Shown piece by piece: positions 34,906-46,300 of a stretch of 64,000 bases of DNA. Numbering within the stretch: position 1 is the stretch's first letter; each line of letters starts with the position of its first letter. This stretch comes from Spisula solida (lineage: Eukaryota; Mollusca; Bivalvia; Venerida; Mactridae): assembly GCA_947247005.1 (NCBI GenBank), contig OX365957.1, positions 14,046,817 through 14,110,816 on the forward strand, given 5' to 3'. A model generated the notes under the pieces. That model made no database searches. It was given only the letters and a program-made list of their open reading frames with translations, and had not been told where the DNA came from. The position numbers were made by a program, and so were the translations under genes.

Positions 34906-37900
34906 TCAGTCATATTCCGATTGGATCTCCATTTCCTCCTTATGAGCCTTGCTGTTCAGATGTGCTTGGTACGGGATCGGTCCATTCAACTGCTTTGCAC
35001 AGCATTTACAATAAAACTGACTGAGATTCTCTGCTTCCGACGAGTCACTGGTTTTTGGAGTATATGCTGATTTGTATGGCTTAAATTGCGCTGAAAGAAA
35101 AACAACATAGGTTTAAACACTTTTCAATAGCCTAGGGTAGATCTTCCGATTAGGGTGCAGTAGGTCCATTGTTTGATCCCAGGCCACGTCATACCAAAGA
35201 TGAAATAAAGATGGTACCAGAAATTGTCTTGCTAGACACACAGCATGTAGGGAAACTGGATTCTCTTTTCTCATACCCTCGTGGCGATGGATAACTTCAG
35301 GAATGAGGTGTCAAGAGTCAAGAGTGATTAATATAAGTTGAGAAAACTTGTTAAACAATCGACCTTAAATAAATTAGTATAAAATAAACACTTCGACACT
35401 ACAAAATATGTCTAATGTGGTAATCAATAGGGCAGGTGAATTTCACAATCAAGCTATATGGTGGCATAGTGGTCGGACAGATTGAGAAGTCCCTGGTTCA
35501 AATCTCGGCCTGGCAGGTACATGGTAATTTCTGAAACGTTTATTTGGTTATTAAACATGCATGCCTTCAACTTGAAGCCCAATAGCAGGGGTGTCAATTT
35601 TCCTGATTTTTAATTTGGCGCTGTTGACACCCCTGCAAAAGTGATTTAGTACAAATATAACATGATTTGGTCCACTACTCTTCAATGTTCTTTTTAACCT
35701 GTCTCTTCATAGTTACATATTTTAACACACTTTAAGTAAACAGTTGCTGATCACCAATTCATTTCCAATAACCAGTATGGAGATGTACACAACCAGTCCC
35801 ATATCTGGAAACCGTAGAATGAGACCATGGAGTAAAGGGTTAAAAAAATTAAAATTTAGTTTAAATGTTATCCATGGAAAACAAGCAATACAGAAGTCCC
35901 CTACCAGTTTGAAGCCATGTTCAATGTTTCTGTTGCCATGGCAACCACAATACTAGTCAGAATAAAAACATATTTGGACTTGCATAATCCCCTTATGGCC
36001 CCCTATTTACATACCAAGTTTCATAAACCTAGCTTGGAAACTGTTATGTCAGGATCCAGATTTACTGACTGACCGAAGGATGGTCTGACTGACGGCAAAC
36101 CTATAGTCAGCTCCGGTCAAAAACCTGTAGGGGACTAATAAAGGGTTATTATATTGAAATGCTGCTTCTTGTACATACTTGATTCTTGTTTCACCGGTGC
36201 TTGCTCTCCAGTACTACCCAACCATGGCAGGGACTTCACTGTATCTGGGTTCACCTACAATATATTAACATATCACCATCAATATAATGGTATAGTTCAC
36301 AAAATTACCACATATATATAAGATGGTGAATTCAACACAAACTGAAAACTGTTCAATGAGTGGAATTATCATACAAATAAGTCAACCCTTTGTTAAAGAC
36401 TATATGTGAACACCAACTACTATCACAAAACCTGTCTTCAAAAACCACTCATTTTATCAATTCATTTTAAATGGTACTGACGGATATGACCTGTCGCAAC
36501 CAGGAATCAAACATAACATAACCAACTTTTGTAACATGGCATTATGCGGAACTAAGTTTGACTTTTTTCTATTCACGTCCCTGCCATAACACAAATTATT
36601 TCATTATCGTAACATGACTGTTATCCATACAATAACATGACTGTTATCCATACAATAACATGACTGTTGTCCATACAATAACATGACTGTTATCCATACA
36701 ATAACATGACTGTTGTCCAGACAATAACATGACTGTTATCCATACAATAACATGACTGTTATCCATACAATAACATGACTGTTGTCCATACAATAACATG
36801 ACTGTTATCCATACAATAACATGACTGTTGTCCAGACAATAACATGACTGTTGTCCATACAATAACATGACTGTTATCCATACAATAACATGACTGTTGT
36901 CCAGACAATAACATGACTGTTATCCATACAATAACATGACTGTTATCCATACAATAACATGACTGTTGTCCATACAATAACATGACTGTTATCCATACAA
37001 TAACATGACTGTTGTCCAGACAATAACATGACTGTTGTCCATACAATAACATGACTGTTGTCCATACAATAACATGACTGTTATCCATACAATAACATGA
37101 CTGTTGTCCATACAATAACATGACTGTTGTCCATACAATAACATGACTGTTGTCCATACAATAACATGACTGTTGTCCAGACAATAACATGACTGTTATC
37201 CATACAATAACATGACTGTTATCCATACAATACCATGACTGTTATCCATACAATAACATGACTGTTGTCCATACAATAACATGACTGTTGTCCAGACAAT
37301 AACATGACTGTTGTCCAGACAATAACATGACTGTTATCCATACAATAACATGACTGTTGTCCAGACAATAACATGACTGTTATCCATACAATAACATGAC
37401 TGTTGTCCAGACAATAACATGACTGTTATCCAGACAATAACATGACTGTTGTCCAGACAATAACATGACTGTTGTCCAGACAATAACATGACTGTTGTCC
37501 AGACAATAACATGACTGTTGTCCAAACAATAACATGACTGTTGTCCAAACAATAACATGACTGTTGTCCTTAACTTAACACAACTTATGTCCTTATCATA
37601 ACATGACAGTTTAGCGTATCATAGCTCTATGTCCTTACCAGAACGTAACAGTTTCCTTACCATAACAGAACTATGTCCTTACCAGAACATAACAGTTTCC
37701 TTACCATAACAGAACTATGTCCTTACCAGAACATAACAGTTTCCTTACCATTACATAACTGTCTGGAATATATCCTTTATCTCCTTGCTGGTTCCTTACA
37801 CAGATCCAGTGCTCATCATGCCGGGAAACAAACTCTACAATTTCCTTCTGAACAACGGATAGCTCCTTTCCAAGCGGACTGTTTACATTCCCTGCATACT

Positions 37901-38636
37901 TATACTTCAACATCAGACTCTGCTCTGGTTTCCAATCTCGAGATTCTGCAAGATCAAAACGTGGTAAAATTAACTATAAGGGTTTTTTACCCAAACATTC
38001 TCCCACAAGGGGCCATAACTCTGGCAAAGATCATCCGACCTTAAATTCCTGACAATATACACAACTAGGCTTCGTACAAAGTATTCAGGTGAAATTTTCG
38101 AATAATGGTGAAGGTGAACAAACACGGACAAATTTCGTGACATCCAGATGGACAATGTTCAGCACAAAAGCATTAGGTTTCCACCACTATATGAGAGAGA
38201 AATAGTAATTAAATTCAGAAGTTATTATGAAGCAAAGTTTTGATTCTATGATACTATTTTGTGCCAGTAATGTCATTTGCAAATCATCCCATGGATGAAC
38301 AGCAGTAACTATTTCTGTTGGTCATTGACCAGCACATTGTGTCAGGGGAGCTAAAGTCTTTAAGGAAAGTCCTTACAGTGTTTCACCAGGATCTTAGCCA
38401 GAAATTAAGATACAGGTGAAACACAGTCCTGACCTTTTACAAGAGAGATCTTGGCTAGCCGCTACCAAGCCTAGCAAATTCCTTCAATGGCTAATTGAAT
38501 CAATGATTTTTTATCAGTTACCTGTTTTGACTTCCAGGAGACCTTCAGGGCGTTTTAGTGGGACCTTCCAACTTGATAAACCAAATATTCCCCGGCCACA
38601 TGGTCCTTTGTAAGATCCGGGATGTTTCGTAGCCAT
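34906..38636 (-). CDS. SH3-like domain plus U1-type C2H2 zinc-finger protein (190 aa, 4 coding exons)
   Basis: Coding exons in transcript order are 38636-38522, 37945-37749, 36254-36179 and 35090-34906 (TGA). Junction phases are 1, 0 and 1, and every boundary is GT-AG. An in-frame TAA lies 6 nt before the ATG, and an acceptor at 38669-38670 implies a non-coding 5' exon. Residues about 50-106 look like an SH3 fold: an LKYKY first strand, EIVEFVSRHDEHWICVR, then GDKGYIPDSYV, matching the SH3 W...G-x-x-P-x-x-Y pattern. Residues 155-180 form a U1/matrin-type zinc finger with C157, C160, H173 and H179 (C-x2-C-x12-H-x5-H), a type often binding double-stranded or structured RNA. No signal peptide or membrane segment is seen. 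I do not recognise a named family with this architecture. A role linking RNA binding to a proline-rich partner is inference only. Intron 2 holds a 1.1-kb minisatellite. Confidence 0.85.
35139..35400 (+). mobile_element. tRNA-derived SINE (family B), older copy
   Basis: A degenerate head (TTTGATCCCAGGCC) is followed by GTCATACCAAAGATGAAATA and a conserved body with GTGGCGATGGATAACTTCAG. It lies in intron 3 of the SH3/zinc-finger gene. Confidence 0.6.
35455..35560 (+). mobile_element. tRNA-derived SINE head (family A)
   Basis: GGTGGCATAGTGGTCGGACA and CCTGGTTCAAATCTCG (B-box), followed by TTCTGAAACGTTTAT as in family A. The body is lost after about 40 bp. It lies in intron 3 of the SH3/zinc-finger gene. 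Confidence 0.5.
35586..35635. mobile_element. hAT-like MITE (CAGGGGTGTCAA family), 50-bp deletion derivative
   Basis: Only the two ends remain, CAGGGGTGTCAATTTTCCTG and TTGGCGCTGTTGACACCCCT. Confidence 0.7.
35881..36141 (-). repeat. Dispersed repeat of the CCCCTACCRGTTTGA family, inverted copy
   Basis: It reads ACAGAAGTCCCCTACCAGTT to AAAACCTGTAGGGGACTAAT. It lies in intron 3 of the SH3/zinc-finger gene, about 40 bp from the exon 3 donor. Confidence 0.75.
36611..37569. repeat. 23-bp minisatellite, about 42 copies, in intron 2 of the SH3/zinc-finger gene
   Basis: The unit is AATAACATGACTGTTATCCA plus TAC, with two common variant sites (TTATCC/TTGTCC and ATAC/AGAC). Because 23 is not a multiple of 3, all three minus-strand frames read the same repeating peptide, so the long ORFs here are artefacts. 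On the transcript strand each unit starts GTATGGA, close to the GTAAGGA of the 22-bp units next to the exon 2 donor. Confidence 0.95.
37617..37748 (-). repeat. 44-bp repeat (two 22-bp halves) duplicating the exon 2 5' splice site
   Basis: On the transcript strand, three 44-bp units follow exon 2. Each has two GTAAGG hexamers, in contexts TTATG|GTAAGGAAAC and TTCTG|GTAAGGACAT. The true donor at 37748 is the first of the series (GTAATG|GTAAGGAAAC). At the far end the units grade into the 23-bp minisatellite. Confidence 0.85.
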
Positions 38637-38668
38637 TATTTAAATCTGGTGAAGCTCTGTTACAGTAT
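38637..38668 (-). other. 5' UTR portion of the first coding exon of the SH3/zinc-finger gene
   Basis: A good acceptor (TATTTTACAG) ends at 38669 and is followed by 32 nt of leader to the ATG, with an in-frame stop. The upstream non-coding exon and promoter were not located. A YY1-like CAAGATGGCCGC at 38906-38917 (+) and a TATA-like stretch at 38881-38890 lie in the plausible promoter zone. Confidence 0.5.
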
Positions 38669-38950
38669 CTGTAAAATAGAACGGTATAAAATGGAAGAAC
38701 ATTGTATCTGCAATGTTGTTCTGTCATTTCTAAATAGTAATATTTGGACAATCAGTCGTATTTAATAGTAATGAAACGCAATGAGGATTCTAGAGAACCA
38801 AGAACAACACACAATAACTCCAAATATGACTATTTAATTCCACCACACGTACGTATCTCCCAACTGATAACAAAACATAAGTATATATAGCAAGCGGTGC
38901 TCCTACAAGATGGCCGCAGTAGCTCCTAATAGGAGGCCCAAGTAGCTCCT

Positions 38951-39075
38951 GCGCTCCTTCCTAGAATGATGCAATACATAAAAGGAGCAAGCATGAAAGG
39001 AGTAATGAATGAAGCGCTCCTTCCTAGAATGATGCAATACATAAAAGGAGTATGCATGAAAGTAGCAATGAATAT
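38951..39075. repeat. 63-bp tandem duplication upstream of the SH3/zinc-finger gene
   Basis: GCGCTCCTTCCTAGAATGAT with GCAATACATAAAAGGAG is present at 38951 and 39014. It lies in the likely promoter region. Confidence 0.85.
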
Positions 39076-40447
39076 GACAAAGAATGAAAGGAGTAATGAA
39101 TGAAGTATGGGGCGAAAGGAGTATTAACGAATGGACCATGTACACAAGGAGCATAAACGCAAATTCGTTACAGTAAATTTTAATGTGAAATACACAACAC
39201 TGTCTAGAAATACCATGTTACATTCAGCGTTCTGTACGGACCGTAACGGGTGTACGGAGTTTACCTTGACTATTGACACGGCAAATGGCGTCCTGACAAT
39301 GGCTACACGGAGCTTTGAATTATGTGGATTAGCGAAGGTGGATGCTGTAATATGTGAATGGTAAGCATTGCATATGTTGGATTTCCATCTCTGGTGACTG
39401 TCTGAGCGGGAGGTTTTAGTTGTCATCTTGTTGCACAAAGAGTTCCTTGTATTAGCAGTGGTGGGTGGGGTACGATCGGTTAAATTCCTGTCCATTTTCT
39501 ATACGGGTGCTTATCAGTAACGGGGCCTGGATAGTGTTTGGGCCATATATTTTAAAATATCATGTTCCTGTGGTGTATTGCACCTGTGACATCAACATAT
39601 CTAACACTACTGGTTGACGAGCAGTATCCGACAATTTTTGCATGTTTTCTCACTTTTTCTAGGATACGATGTGGTTTTGAAGAAAATAATTTACCTTTTA
39701 ATAATCCTGGGCTCAAGTCCAAAATATTTGTCACTTTTTTGGTACTTTTAACGTAACACTAGGTACTGTAATTTGGGCCACAAAGGGGTCACTATTTTAA
39801 GCCGTTAATTGGATGAAGAGTAGCAGTAGCCGACATTTCGTATTTATTTACTAATAATACTTTATTTTCCCCGTATTGAGCCTCTAACACCAGGGGAATT
39901 AACTGCTATTGGCTGTACGTATCGTTTAAGAGTTGTCAATCGTAGTTTAGAGTACAAGCAGACGACGATTGAAGCCTTGTAGTCATATCGTTTTCCAATT
40001 AGTAAAAAACTCTGACGTCAATTAGTTAGACGTCAATTCTAACGTATTTTGTCAACATTATTCTATCGCCGACTTCCATTTTGGGTCGCAGATTCCGTTG
40101 ATGCCTGTTGTAAGCTAAAATTAGCTTTATCAACGACTCGGACAATCCCATGGCTATAAATAGATGAACTTGTTTGTTTCGTTGCGCATATTTCGTTAAC
40201 AGTTGATCCCCCAGCAAAAGAGGTGAAGATTTATCATTGTATTTCGTGTATTTCTTGATATTGTTTTTTTTATTTACGTGACTTGTATTTTTTTGCGACA
40301 CACTTGTTGCTATGATGTAGTTTGTTTATTATATTCTTCAAATTAATTGAAAAGCTACGCTAAAATACGGAAAAATATCAAATGTCGGATACTGTACTGC
40401 TCGCTGTCGGAAACTACTCGCCAACCAGTAGTAACAGTAACAAATTA

Positions 40448-41487
40448 GGCAGTGGCTAGCCGTCCGGCACCGGACGACTAGACAGAGAAATTAGTCGTCC
40501 GTCAGTGGACTACTAGCAAACGCTACGTGCATTGGCTAGATAACCGTCATTCTATTTCTACGCATTTTGCATCTACCTTATAATAAAGGTTATATTATAA
40601 ACTACGAATATAGGCAAGACATGTCAATGCCTTATCTGCAACTATTTTGTGACCTCCCGTATATCTCCGTATATTGTCCGCCATATTAGAATGGTATAAA
40701 CTGGCACGAAGGAATGCGGACATCGCTGTCGGCATGAGATCTATAGATATATAGTGCAAAAATATCCAAGTTGATTGAAATGGTAATGCTGTGTTAAAGT
40801 GGCATACAGTAGCATTATGCTATGCTCATTATGATAAGTAGTAGGTAATAGAGATGTAGAAGAAATTGTGTCACAAACAAAGCTAATGTGGCAATTTATT
40901 TTTTCATTCGCCGTTTTAATGACACATCTATACAAAACAATACAATTTACAATTGAAATTTTTATTTGTTTTCATTTTAAATACAACAACAATATACAAT
41001 AGGGTCTACCATGATAACATTTATAAACGGCAACATTGTTTTCACACTATTATATAACCAGTGACATTCCGAACTGCCAATTACCTTACACAACAATTTT
41101 ATTTTTTCAGCATGAAGTAAAATACTTCCACAATCCTCATAATACTGTAATTGAAACATCCTTTGTTCCCTTACTACTTCTAGCTCTATTTCTAATGCCA
41201 TTTCTAATACACAGCTGCACCATTGCTATTTCCGCATTCATTCGTGCCAGTTTATACCATTCCAATATGGCGGATAAAATACGGAGGTACACGGGAGGTA
41301 ACAAAATGGTTGCAGATAAGGCATTGACATGTCTTGCCTATATTCGTAGTTTATTATAACCTATGCATAATGCGTAAAAAAAGAATGACGGTTCTCCAGC
41401 CAATGCACGTAGCGTTTGCTAGTAGTCCACTGCCGGACGACTAATTTCGCTGTCTAGTCGTCCGGTGCCGGACGGCTAGCCACTGCC
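40448..41487. mobile_element. Mutator-like foldback element (1040 bp) with about 280-bp inverted repeats
   Basis: The left arm begins GGCAGTGGCTAGCCGTCCGG and is mirrored at the right end (CCACTGCC). The arms stay alignable for about 280 bp, down to GGCACGAAGGAATGCGG. The flanks are a perfect 9-bp duplication AACAAATTA (40439-40447 and 41488-41496). Long TIRs plus a 9-bp duplication point to the MULE/Mutator superfamily. No transposase is encoded in the middle. Confidence 0.9.
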
Positions 41488-42424
41488 AACAAATTACCAT
41501 ACACTCACAGTGCTCTTCAGTTACAGGAACATATAATAAATTATATTTAGACTCAACTATGGGTCCCATGTCAAGCCAAAAGTGTGTACGTGCATGGTTC
41601 CACACACTGAGCAGTGAGCAGTCAACTGCTTTGACCTGCATTGACAACAGTCTTGCACATAGTTCTGGATACCATAACTAAATGGTCTTTTATTTACACT
41701 GACGTGTCGACCTTTTCGATGAAATGGAATGATCATCGTCAAAGACCTTGGACTATCTTGCACACAGCACAGTACTGTACTAAAATTTCTAAATTGGAAG
41801 TAAACTTTTAGCATAATAAAACTTGACAGTTTATACCAATGAAAGAACTCGGAACTAAATATTGATTTATTGTTTTCTTCAGTTACGGTACCTGGGTTTT
41901 GATTCCTTTATTTAACAGTTGAAACAGCACAAGAAAATAATCTGGGGAAAATTCCCGCTACTTACCCCGACACGTTACAAATGGCGTAATTTTAAAAAGG
42001 GAAGTAGTCGCTTTAGGTAAAATCGTACCCAGACTAAAACGTACTTGAAATTTTGCCACACCGAACTCGACATACCCACGTTTTAAAACATCGTAAATAA
42101 AAACCGATGCTGCGGACAATTTATTTGTTTGTCAATTATAAATTATTCGATGTATCCCTTTAAAAATGGTATTAGTAAGGATTATATATTATCAAAGACC
42201 AGGTCTTTGATATTATTTTATTTTCAAAATATTGATTTGTGCATGGTTTCACGGAATTTTATTTTTCATGATTTTTTTACTTAACAGAACACAACATTCT
42301 GAACAAAACAGAATATAATAGAATATAATTTATTCTCCAAGATTGGGACCTTTCATGCATAATTATAATCACAATGAATAATATTGTACACTTTGTGAGT
42401 ACGTTAGACAACACAATTGTAGGG

Positions 42425-42566
42425 TTAACGCATGCTTTTTCGGGCTATAACATCTGTAGAGTCCCGAGGGACGGTTGGTGCCCAAGCCCGCCAGGGCGAG
42501 GGCACCAACGCTCCCGAGGGACTCTGCATAATTATGTTATAACGCGAAAAAAACATGCGTAAACGC
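42425..42566. mobile_element. GC-rich snap-back element
   Basis: Outer arms ACGCATGCTTTTTCG, then TATAACAT, then AGTCCCGAGGGA, are all inverted around a loop CCAAGCCCGCCAGGGCGAGG. It is unusually GC-rich for this AT-rich window. Confidence 0.65.
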
Positions 42567-43239
42567 TATTATAGCATACAAAACATCAATTAATGATATT
42601 TTGGCGGGAGATTTAGTGGCGACGTCGCGAAAACAAACGTTACGTCATACCAGTTATTGTTATGCACGTCGACTTCCTGGATCGGCAAATACCAAGAAAA
42701 CATGGATACTGCGGGTTTGTTTAAATATATAATTTAGATATTATAGAAAACTAATTACTACTAATAAATAAAATGGGAATAACTGTTCATATGACTCTGT
42801 ATAACCTTTATAGTCGCCGGTGCGGCCCTGCATTTTTTTAAAAGACGTGTGACATACTTCGCGGTTTTGGGTGCCGGTACTCATAATTCTTGGGGCTTGA
42901 GCGAGTTCCACATTATTCAATCTCTCAAAGTTTAGTGTTTTTCATAAAAGGCAATCAACGGAGAAAACAATGCAACAAAATACGAACATATTACATGCCG
43001 TGCACGAGCACCACGTGTACAAACGCCATTTCGCACTTACCTTTCCGCATGGATGATTTTGTACCAGAACACGTGTTTTATTTCTATAAATCGATAGATA
43101 AGTGTGTAGAATGAAAACATAATGAAACTTTATATGTATTAGTTGAATTTATCACATAGTATCAAATTTCACAGGGTGGCCAATAAGAAATTCGGCGTAG
43201 TGTATATATTGAACGATGAAAATAGAGTTTACCTTGAAA

Positions 43240-43245
43240 TTTATT
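43240..43245 (-). other. Polyadenylation signal AATAAA of the repeat-tailed lectin
   Basis: AATAAA on the minus strand lies 74 nt after the TGA at 43320 and is the first such hexamer downstream. Confidence 0.5.
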
Positions 43246-43319
43246 TTTACACCACGCGACTAACAATTTATACAACAAACAAAATCGAAGAAATGCGATA
43301 TTGTCGATAAACCATCAAA

Positions 43320-46300
43320 TCATTGCGTCATAGGCGTCACAGGCAGCTTTGAAGAGCCCGTCATCGGCACCATTGACGAAGTCATCATAGGCGGCATTGT
43401 TGAGTCAGTCATCGGCGCCATTGAAGAGCTCATCATAGGTGGCATTGTTGAGTCAGTCATCGGCGGCATTGAAGAGCTCATCATAGGTGGCATTGTTGAG
43501 CCAGTCATCGGCGCCATTGAAGAGCTCATCATAGGTGGCATTGTTGAGCCAGTCATCGGCGGCATTGAAGAGCTCATCATAGGTGGCATTGTTGAGTCAG
43601 TCATCGGCACCATTGAAGAACTCATCATAGGCGGCATTGTGGAGTCAGTAATCGGCAGCACTGAAGAGCTCATCATGGGTGGCATTGTTGAGTCAATCAT
43701 CGGCGCCATTGACGAACTCACCATAGGCGGCATTGTGGAATCAATCATCGGCACCATTGATGAACTCATCATAGGTGACATGGTAGAGCCCGTCATCGGC
43801 GCCATTGAAGAACTCATCATCGGCTCCATTGAAGAACTCATCATAGGCGGCCTTGTGGAGCCCGTCATCGGCGCCATTGATGAACCTGTGATAATAGGCG
43901 TAGTAGAATCAGTGGATGTCATCATGGATGTCTTGTCGGTGCTTGTTGGTATTGTAGCGGCAGACATTGCTGAAGAAAAATTGGAAACTATGTTTAAAAA
44001 ACTATTCGGCCTTTATACGTTATGACCAGGTACGCTTTCATTGTTTATTAAACACAGCAATATATACACCTGTAATGGCTTCTACTTTCATCTTGGAATA
44101 TGTGATATGTTTTGAAAGCGACACACATCATACTTTCATAATTGAATCTTCTCCGGTCTTTCCGGTAACCAATTGCCACGACAGACATGTTACGCCATTA
44201 ATGCCCAAGCGGTTCTAAAGAACCATAATAAACGAAATTGTGAGTTTTTATGCATGGTTGTATAATAATACCATTTGACCAGTGGAATGATGTCCAATTT
44301 CAATAGAATTGGTATATTTTGAGGGGTATACATGTACTTTGATTTAATCAAGAAATCATGTTTGAGGTGAGATTAAGCATTACGTAGACTATACTTTTAT
44401 GATTTAACATGCCTCATCAATAAGCCCAACAATTCCACAGTCACTGTATCGGTAGCAGTGAGGAGTGTCTAAAGCTGTCGGTAAGATCTGTCGTTGTATG
44501 ATAATATTAAGGTCAGCGGACAAAATATATCAGTATCTAAAGCTTACCATATTCGCATACCCAGCCGTGGTTCTGTTGGTTGAATAATATACCATGACAA
44601 GGATAGTCATGCCAGGTTCCTTTTGTACTCACTTGTAGCAAGGCACAGTCCTCGCTGCCACCAAATATACCCGGTTGTCCACTAGCCCAATGTGTGTAGG
44701 TTACTGGTGTCCCTGTAAAATACACAGCAACTTTTCAATCATATACACAGTGCAATCTCTGAGTATGCTCAAGTGTGTAATATGTTACTGGCGCCCCTGT
44801 AAAATACAAAGCAACTTTTCAATCATATACACAGTGCAATCTCTGTATATGCTCAAGTGTGTAATATGTTACTGGTGTCCCTGCAAAATACAAAGCAACT
44901 TCAATCATATACACAGTGCAATCTCTGTATATGCTCAAGTGTGTAATATGTTACTGGTGTCCCTGCAAAATACAAAGCAACTTTTCAATCATATACACAG
45001 TGCAATCTCAGAGTATGCTCAAGTGTGTAATATGTTACTGGCGCCCCTGTAAAATACAAAGCAACTTTTCAATCATATACACAGTGCAATCTCTGTATAT
45101 GCTCAAGTGTGTAATATGTTACTGGTGTCCCTGCAAAATACAAAGCAACTTCAATCATATACACAGTGCAATCTCTGTATATGCTCAAGTGTGTAATATG
45201 TTACTGGTGTCCCTGCAAAATACAAAGCAACTTTTCAATCATATACACAGTGCAATCTCTGTGTATGCTTAAGCGTGTAACATGTTACTGGTGTCCCTGT
45301 AAATACAAAGCAACTTTTCAGTCACTTGCACAATGCAATATCTGTATATGCTCTAGTGTGTAATATGTTAATGGTGCCCAAGTATTATACAAAGATATTG
45401 GAAATTTAGAAATAAAACAACACACATACAAGGGCTAAAATAGTGTTTGCAAATACATCAAAGCTTTGATAATAATGTTCAAGCAAATGGAGCATTAGGC
45501 ATACATTTGTTATCATTTTTTGTGTGCATGGTAATGCTATGAGCAATCAGGTCCAGCTAGGGACCCGTTTAATCAATTTTAGCTAAGACCAGACCTTTTC
45601 ATTTATGATGATTTAGAGCATAATAAGTGAGTTTCGTAAAGTTAAAACTTTTTTTTGATAATTCCAGGTCACATAAATTTGCTATCTTAGTTTGCTCTAA
45701 ATAGCATACAAAAATGTCAATTTTTTGCTAAGATATGTCTGTGAAACATGCCCCGGAATTCTGGTTTGTCCGCAAGAGTGAAGTAACTGCTTTTATTATT
45801 TGCTTTCAATGGATTACGGAGATTTTTCAGTGAAAATAACAGTGAAAATAACAGTGAAAATAACAGTGAAATTACCATTTTGTTATTTTCACTGTTTTTG
45901 AAGCTGGTTCCAGTATCGTTCAGAAAAAGAAACGTAACGTTAACGGTGCCGGGCTTTAAAATGTACGTTACGTCATCATGACGTCACAATTGTCACGTCG
46001 TAACGTTCCAATTTCGACGTGATTTTTCCAATTAAGCCAATTACGATACACTTTTTAGAGAAATTAAAGCATATAATAAACAGAAAATTTGTTGATTTTT
46101 GGTGAAAGATCAATTTTATTTCACTCGTGATCACATAAAATTATATTTTCCCTCGTGGCTACGCCACTCGTGAAAATATTGATTTTCTGTGATCACTCGA
46201 TGAAATAAAATACGATCTTACACCAAAATCAACAAATATCCTCTATATAATTTAAGAATAAAAAATTCAGTCTTGCTGGCACCCTTGTAATAAATTTGTC

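Larger units (their letters stand above)
38700..43235. other. Gene-free stretch between the SH3/zinc-finger gene and the lectins
   Basis: It holds the 63-bp duplication, the MULE foldback and the GC-rich snap-back element. ORFs such as 39131-39364 and 40026-40301 show no family features and lack flanking splice signals. Confidence 0.55.

Noticed and set aside
36644..37558. Long minus-strand ORFs (up to 155 codons) with peptide MDNSHVIVW...
   Set aside because: Product of a 23-bp minisatellite that reads the same peptide in all three frames; intronic, no codon bias or splice context.
39124..39495. Overlapping ORFs on both strands (77 and 123 codons)
   Set aside because: No family similarity recognised and no supporting splice sites; sense and antisense equally open.
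42702..42714. Possible first exon ATGGATACTGCGG with GT after it
   Set aside because: Only five codons and no matching downstream exon on + within the window.
43639..44025. Plus-strand ORF of 128 codons (repeating ELIIGGIVE)
   Set aside because: Antisense shadow of the Met-rich lectin repeat; the minus strand has an acceptor, matching phase and a poly(A) signal.
44675..45363. Plus-strand ORFs with repeating CVICYWCPCKIQSNF
   Set aside because: Generated by the 86-bp intronic tandem array; frames shift between units.
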